From the NCBI GenBank assembly GCA_950022295.1, contig OX465598.1, positions 118,651,001 to 118,715,000 of the forward strand: 64,000 nt of DNA. Direction: 5' to 3'. The stretch's first letter is position 1. Each line of letters starts with the position of its first letter. The position numbers and the translations under genes were made by a program. This DNA is from Bromus sterilis. Its lineage: Eukaryota > Streptophyta > Magnoliopsida > Poales > Poaceae. This document shows positions 57,671-64,000 of the stretch, piece after piece. The notes beneath the pieces were generated by a model, which saw only the letters and a list, made by a program, of their open reading frames with translations, made no database searches and was not told the origin of the DNA.

Positions 57671-59327
57671 TGATACGTCCCAAACGTATGTATAATTTAT
57701 GCTTGTTCCATGCACTTTTATGTCACATTGCTACATGTTTTGCTACACTTTTATATCATTTTACACATATTAGGACTCACCTACTAACTCAGTGCACCCA
57801 GTGCCAATTCCTGTCTGGTGATGTCTTTAGTTGCAGTGATATTTCGCCAATTTAAAATGCCAGAAAATTTTCGGAAAAATCAGAATAAAAATCAGCATGG
57901 AGGAAGCTTCCGGAACCACCAAAGGAGAGCCGGAGGGGGGCCACCCCCCTCCCAGGTGGCCAGGTGGCGTGGCCCCACCCCTGTCCGCGCCACTAGGGCG
58001 CCTGGGTGGGTGGGGCCCACCTCTGGTGTCCCCCTTCGGCCTATATTTATCTCTCGTCTAGGAAACCCTCAAGGAGAAGCCCGCATCGCAAATTACCTCT
58101 CTGTTCCGCCACCACCGTGCTCCGAAGATATGGAGCACCAAAATACCTCTTCTCGGCACCCTGTCGGAGGGAGGATTGACCTCCGAGAGCCTCTACACCA
58201 CCATGGACGCCTCCTAGATGTGTCGTGAGTAGTCCCCCTTCGACCATGGGTTCGTGATCAGTAGCTATGTGATGTTTTCTCTCCACCCTTGTTCTTCAAT
58301 GTTTAGACCTTGTGAGCCTCCCTACATGATCAAGGCACCTATGTCATTTTCCTGTTGTAGCTATGCGGTGTTTGTTGGGATCCGATGGATTATGAGATTA
58401 TGTTCAGATCGTGATGAGTTATATATTTGGTTTACCTTTTATATTTTGTTATTAGTAATTCTTGCATGTTCTCCATTTCTTTTTATTGCTTTGGCCAAGT
58501 AGTAGATAGTAACTCCAAGCGGGAGTGTTATGCATGATTGTGGGTTCATGCCCCCCAATGTCTAGCTTGGGTGACAGAAACATGAGACTAGGGGATGTGC
58601 TTTTTCCACCAGGGAGAAAACAACGGTGCTTGTAACCGCGATTGCAAGGATTGTTTACCTTACTCATAGATTGTTAATGCAATTGTCTGTTGCTTTGAGT
58701 TTACACTTTGGGTGGGGCTCGCAACTTAATACCAGCGAGATGTTCTGGATAGATATCTCAAGGTGGATGATTAGTGAGTAAATTCAGATTGATTTCAGTC
58801 TACTTGTCTTGGTGTACGGCCAATACTTTTGAGCACTCTTACTTTCAAGTAGCATAATTAGCATTGCAGTGCGTTTATGATTCTGTCAATTGCCCAGCTG
58901 TAATTTATTCACCCAGCTTAGATGTTTATCGTCTTTTTGGAGAGAAACATCACTAGAGAACCTCACGGGACCCCGGTCCATATTTCCACCATTGTTTACA
59001 CTTTACTTTATTTACTGCTTTTTCTTTCATTTACAATTATCACTACTATCTACTCTTGCATTTGATCCTTTGTAAACGACAAGGACGGAGGGATTGACAA
59101 CCCCTTTGTGCTCGTTGGGAGAAAAGTTATTTTTTCTGTGTGCAGGTCCACGTCAATTCTCACGTCATCAAGTAATTTCTGGCGCCGTTGACACCTAATT
59201 GTCAATCCTTGGAGTCCTCCTGGATTCAATAAACCTTACAGTCCTCGTGTAAGGGAAATTAGCCGCTATCTACATCTCTAGCTTCCACTTGGGGTAACCA
59301 ATGAGGAGCACTACTTCAGTGCCATCA
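57671..59327 (+). repeat. Element E 5' LTR
   Basis: 1657 bp, TGATACGTCCCAAACGTATG to CCATCA. Similar to D (inverted) and F. It carries an internal stretch near 59161-59210, absent from D and F, that resembles the LTR end plus primer site. Confidence 0.88.
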
Positions 59328-59337
59328 AGTTAATTTC

Positions 59338-59355
59338 TAGCGCCATTGCCGGGGA
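59338..59355 (+). promoter_or_regulatory. Primer-binding site of element E
   Basis: TAGCGCCATTGCCGGGGA, 10 bp after the LTR end. It matches the plant tRNA-Asp-type site TGGCGCCGTTGCCGGGGA with two differences. Confidence 0.75.
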
Positions 59356-59510
59356 CTCCACTCTTCAAGATAGGGGAGTTGCACACTATCTTTTATCTTT
59401 GCTTTTTAGTCTTGTTAGTTTACCTTTTCATTTTTATCTTAGTGTCCTTTATCAAAAATCATAAAAAATTGCTTGTCTTGTTCTTGCTTGCTACTGCTAT
59501 TGTGGGTACC

Positions 59511-61467
59511 ACTGAAAACACTAAGTTGTGTGACTTCACTAGTCACACCAACAATGACTTTATCTGCACTCATATTGCTACACCTACCACTTCAGCATCT
59601 TCTTATGAAATTAAACCTTCTTTTCTTACTCTTGTTATGAAAGAACAATTCTCTGGTGTTGGAGATGCTGCTGCTTTACACTTGAACAATTTTTTGAACT
59701 TTGTGATATGCAAAAGTATAAAGAAGTAGAAGGTGATATTGTTAAGCTTAAGATTTTTCCTTTCTCCTTGAGAGGAGGAGCTAAAATCTGGTTTCAATCC
59801 TTGCCTAGGAATAACATAGATTCTTGGGATAAGTGCAAGGATGCTTTTATTGGGAAGTACTACCCACATGCTAAGATTATCCAATTGAGCAGTAATATTA
59901 TGAATTTTAAGAAATTGGATAATGAACATGTTGCCCAAGCATGGTAATGCATGAAATCTCTTGTTAAGAATTTCCCTACACATGGTTTGACTACTTGGAT
60001 GGTTATCCAGACTTTCTATGCAGGCTTGAACTTTACCTCGCGGAACCTGTTAGATTCAGCCGCGGGAGGAACCTTTATGTCAACAACACTTGGTGTTGCC
60101 AAAAAGCTATTAGATGAGATGATGACAAACTATTCCCAACGGCACACCGAAAGAGCTCCAACAGGTAGGAAGGTAAACTCTATCGAGGAGATCTCCTCCC
60201 TAAATGAAAAAGTTGACATGATTATGACTTTACTCACTAAGAAAGCTCCTATTGATCCTCATGATGTTCCTTTGAATTCTTTGGTTGCTCAAGTGCAAGT
60301 TTATGCTAATTTTATCTCTAGGAACAATTTCAGTAATAATGCTTATAGGAGTAATTTTGGTAGCAATCCTAGACCGTTCCCATCCAACTATGGGAACAAC
60401 AACACTTATCCTAGCACCAAAAACTCCCCTTCTGAATTAGAGAGCATGCTAAGGACTCTATCACTTCTCAAAAATCCTTCAACAAGAGTGTAGAAGAGAA
60501 ATTAGAAAAACTAGATAGCGTCCCTTCGAAGGTTGATAACATAGCTCATGAGGTAGAATTGCTTAAGATTAGAAGTTCTCTCCATGATGAGAGGAAAACC
60601 ACACCCATGAATGTTATCCAAGTCCAAATTAATGAGAATATTAGAATTCTAGCCAAACTTAAGGATAGATGGGCTAGAGAAAAATAAGAGGAAGATAGAA
60701 TTAAGATCCTTCCTACACACACTACTGTTTTCACTATACAAGTTGTTGAGGATCTCAAAACTTTTAGCACCCAACACATCGCTAGTCCCATTGGACCTAT
60801 TAATGGTGATGCTAAAACCTCAACCATAGAACAACAAGTTCCTATCACTATAGATACTACCAAACCTATGAGCTTAGATGACATCACCGCCACTTTAATT
60901 AATGATAGTGATCTTGATTTTGATAATTGTAGTCTCTTAGAAGTTATCACCTTTGTACAGAGAATGGCTAAAGACCCCCACACTAGCACACTTAACATTG
61001 CCTTTACCGAGCGTATTACCAATGCTCTTATCAAAGCTAGGGATGAGAAGCTCAAACTTGAGACTTCCATCCCTAGGAAGCTAGAAGATGGTTGGGATCC
61101 CATAGTCAAAATTAAACTGAATAACTTCTCTTGCTATGCTTTATGGGATGTTGGAGCTAGTGCCTCCGTTATGCCCAAAAGAATGTATGATATGCTTAAT
61201 TTAAACCTTTTGATACTTGTTCTTTTTTGTGTTCATCTTGTTCATTCTTCCGTAAGGAAACCTTTAGGAAGGATTGATGATGTGCTTATTATTGTCAATG
61301 ATAATTATGTTCCCGTTGATTTTCTTGTCTTGGACATTGAGTATCCCTCATGTCCAATTATTTTGGGACGTCATTTTCTTCGCACCGTTGGTGCTATCAT
61401 TAACATGAAAGAGGGGAGCATTAGCTTTCAGTTCCCCCTCAAAAATGGAATGGAACACTTCCATTGA
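59511..61467 (+). pseudogene. Element E gag-protease pseudogene
   Basis: Gag begins around 59511, where ACT stands at the likely original start codon (inference). Conserved Gag segments are LHLNNFLNF, DIVKLKIFPFSLRGGAKIWF, HGLTTWMVIQTFYAGL and RNLLDSAAGGTFMS. Breaks: a one-base loss near 59695, TAA at 59945-59947, a frameshift near 60465-60490 and TAA at 60685-60687. The final part (60868-61467) is an aspartic protease domain with LWDVGASASV (catalytic Asp codon 61147-61149) and CPIILGRHFLRTVGA. No RT follows. The protein once packaged RNA in virus-like particles; this copy cannot. Confidence 0.85.
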
Positions 61468-62464
61468 AATAAAATCAAGTTACCTCATGAGTCCGTTGCA
61501 CGGGCAAGCTATTCTTTTGATATTGATAAAACTTGATCTTCTTGTATCATGCCTAGCTAAAGGCATAAACGAAAGCGCTTGTTGGGAGGCAAACCAAGAT
61601 GTTTTTATTTCAGTTTTAGTGGTATTGATGTTTGTTACTACTGTAGCAACATCATTATATATTTATTTTCAAGCTTTGTGCCATGTTTTAGCCTCCGATT
61701 GCAAGAAAGTTCAAAAGTTGTGACATGCTGTCGAGAAACAGATTCTGTCCCCTTGAAAGAAAAATTCGGCTAAAATCACCCGATCATCTTTTTTATCTGA
61801 TTTTTTGACAACGTGCTCTATACAATTGTCTTTCATGCATATGTTCTGAGTTTATTTTTATTTGAGTTGCAGAAGTATCCCGAAAAAATTATCTACTACC
61901 TGCTGGTCTGTTTTTCACAGATTCTGCCACCTTTTGCCTTTTCTTCGTTTTGGAAACCTTAAGCTTGCTTTTTCTTTGCAAAAACTTTTTGTCAATCTTG
62001 AGAAACAGTAGCTCTTCAAGAATATATTTATTTCCAGTGGAGAAAAAATATTTTATCATGGGTACTAACCACTCTAATGAGCTTATGATGAGTTTCGTAC
62101 GAAGGAAGTTTTCAAGTATGCGAAGGAAGATGATGAAAGAAGATTCGGGAGTGTCAAGCACTCAAGCTTGGGGATTCCCCCATGTACCCCCAATAAATAT
62201 CCAAGGAGACTCAAGCATCTAAGATTGGGGATGCCCCCATGCATCCCCTTCTCCATGAACAACCATCAGTTCGTCCTTCTCCATGCTATATTTTTATTGC
62301 TTCATATGTTATGTGCTAGACTTGGAGCGTCTTGCTCTTTCATTTTTAGTTTTTTTTATTTTTGCTTTCTGTTCATAACAAGTTGGATTCTAGCCTTCAT
62401 TGTTTGGGAGAGAAACACGCTCCACTCCACTGTAGAACACAACATAGGCTTGCATGCTTATCTT

Positions 62465-62482
62465 TGTGTGTGTGTGTGTGTG
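62465..62482. repeat. TG dinucleotide microsatellite
   Basis: Nine uninterrupted TG units. Confidence 0.95.
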
Positions 62483-63497
62483 TTTGTTCTTTATCTTTGC
62501 ATAGTTGTTGTCATGCTTAGCTCTTACTGTTCCTCCTTATCTTTTTAAGAGCTTTTTTTAGGTTGATTTGAGAACTCTCTTGAGTTATCATGCTTATCTT
62601 GTTTACAGAGTTGGCTTGTTGCATTGAGTTGTGTGTCTTGCATGAGTAGGTAACTAAGGTTGTTATTACAAGTGTAGTAGAAACTTGCAATAGATTTGAG
62701 GTATTGATTTGAGTAATGTTTGGACATTTGTTGCCAAGAGCTTGAGCCTATTAGTGATAGGTGTCGTATTTTTGGGCAAGCTGTGCTTATTTTTGAAAAC
62801 TACAAAAATTAGTTGAGAACTCTAGCTACTAAATGGATCGCTAACCTCTAGAGGGGTTGTAATATATAGAGTACCCTCACGTACCATGGGTCAAGGATGC
62901 GCAAGGATAACCAAACCCCCATACACTCCTCCTCTGGGTCCTCGTCTCTTTGTGTACCTCCTTATTAGATAGAGAGTTACTTATAATAAGTGCATGAGTT
63001 CTTCGGACTAATGCGAGTATTCGATTATTGGCACTTCCACCTTCCATATTTTGCTAGCCTCTTTGGTATCGTGCATTGCCCTTTCTCATCTTGAGAGTTG
63101 GTGCATACTTCGCCGGTGCATCCAAACCCTTGGCATGGTACGCTCTGTCATCATAAACCTCCTTATATCTTCCTCAAAACATCCACCATACCTACCTATC
63201 AAGGCATTTCCATAGCCTTTCCGAGATACATTGCCATGCAACATCCATCATCTCATGACTTGATCTTCATGTCATACATGCTTTTTCTTGATCGAGGAGA
63301 CGCATGCTAGTTGTTCTTTGCCCTCATCATTGCTACATGACGCGCTAGTATCATTGCATATCCTGCTACACTGGTAGAGGCATACATTTGCATTCATCAT
63401 GATAGTTTTCATCTTTCTTTATGTTGAGTACTTCTTTTAAAGTGTGAAGATCTTATTTATATTCTTGTAAAATATAGAGTGTCGCCCTTAAGTGAGG

Positions 63498-63544
63498 AAA
63501 AGATCCCAAAGAGGACAAATTAAAAGATCCCAAAGAGGACAAAT
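63498..63544. repeat. 24-bp-period duplication
   Basis: AAAAGATCCCAAAGAGGACA occurs at 63498 and again at 63522, identical over 23 bp. Element D has one copy at the equivalent place. Confidence 0.85.
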
Positions 63545-64000
63545 GAGAGATAAATAGAAAGAGCTAATGAGGCCACAAAAAATGGAAAAAATAGACAAAG
63601 GAGAAAAAAAAGAAATAAAAAGAGAGAAGAGGCTACACTATTATTCCTTTTGAAAGATCCACACTCGTACTCCATTGCCATATTTGTACTCAATAGAGAT
63701 TATCATTCATGCATAACTATGTGGGGATCCTTACACTATAGAACTTGGCTTGCATATTCCAAGGATGAGCCTCCTCAAAAGAGCTCTAGGTCTTCATGAG
63801 CAAGAAAGTTGGATGCACCGCCACTAGTTCCATTGGAGATCTTACCTTAGCTCATATGTGCATCCATTGCATGGCAATCCCTACTCCTCACATCATATCT
63901 ATCATTTGGCTTTCTCTCGCCTATGGTTGTCCTGATTGATGTGAGCCTTTCACACCTTTTTGTCTTCCTTCCCCATCATTTCTCTCTTTGCTATCCTAAG

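Larger units (their letters stand above)
57671..64000 (+). mobile_element. Element E: gag-protease-only LTR retrotransposon, 3' end outside window
   Basis: 5' LTR 57671-59327, tRNA-Asp-type primer site, broken gag-protease region (59511-61467), then at least 2.5 kb without reverse transcriptase, RNase H or integrase. The right end matches element D interior, which suggests the 3' LTR begins roughly 0.5 kb beyond the window. Gag and protease are of Athila/Tat-like type. Probably a non-autonomous family. Confidence 0.85.
61468..64000 (+). other. Element E non-coding 3' interior
   Basis: No gene supported. It contains GCGCTTGTTGGGAGGCAAAC (near 61577), a block with AAGCTTGGGGATTCCCCC (62163), a TG microsatellite and a 24-bp duplication. 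From 63490 on it matches element D interior in reverse. Confidence 0.75.

Overview
This is intergenic DNA from a large, repeat-rich grass genome, most likely Triticeae. That placement is an inference from recognised element types; the species cannot be fixed from the sequence. Almost everything is layered transposable elements. I see one small host-like gene model near the left edge, no rRNA or tRNA genes, no CRISPR and no bacterial operons.

Layout, left to right. (1) 1-1591: a tandem duplication, a three-exon B3-like gene model (446-1233), then a coding-like sequence. (2) 1592-26211: LTR retrotransposon A on the minus strand, with 4.75-kb LTRs and a gene-less interior. A cuts the coding-like sequence, whose reading frame resumes at 26217. 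Nested in A's left LTR is element B (4030-15693, plus strand, perfect GTTCG target duplication), which has lost gag and protease and carries a broken pol. A's interior holds a truncated, inverted LTR of the C family (18542-20467). (3) 27044-39169: element C (plus strand, perfect GGTTT target duplication), with an uninterrupted 1493-residue gag-pol polyprotein. (4) 39170-49365: lower-repeat DNA with a fold-back MITE, a complete 1.4-kb Helitron (44963-46375) and a 71-bp minisatellite. (5) 49366-57454: an old minus-strand Ty3/gypsy element, H. A solo LTR (53705-55149) and a rearranged element D (50469-53694) sit inside its integrase gene. (6) 57455-64000: an LTR fragment F (minus), then element E (plus), which has LTR, primer-binding site, a broken gag-protease region and no reverse transcriptase, and runs off the window. 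D, E and F belong to one family.

How the parts relate. A, B and C share a tRNA-Met-type primer-binding site, a conserved leader motif just after it and a related segment before the polypurine tract. A therefore looks like a gene-less member of the lineage whose coding member is C, and could have been moved by C-type proteins (inference). H, D, the solo LTR, F and E form a second nest in which insertion, solo-LTR formation and microhomology-mediated deletion can be read from the breakpoints.
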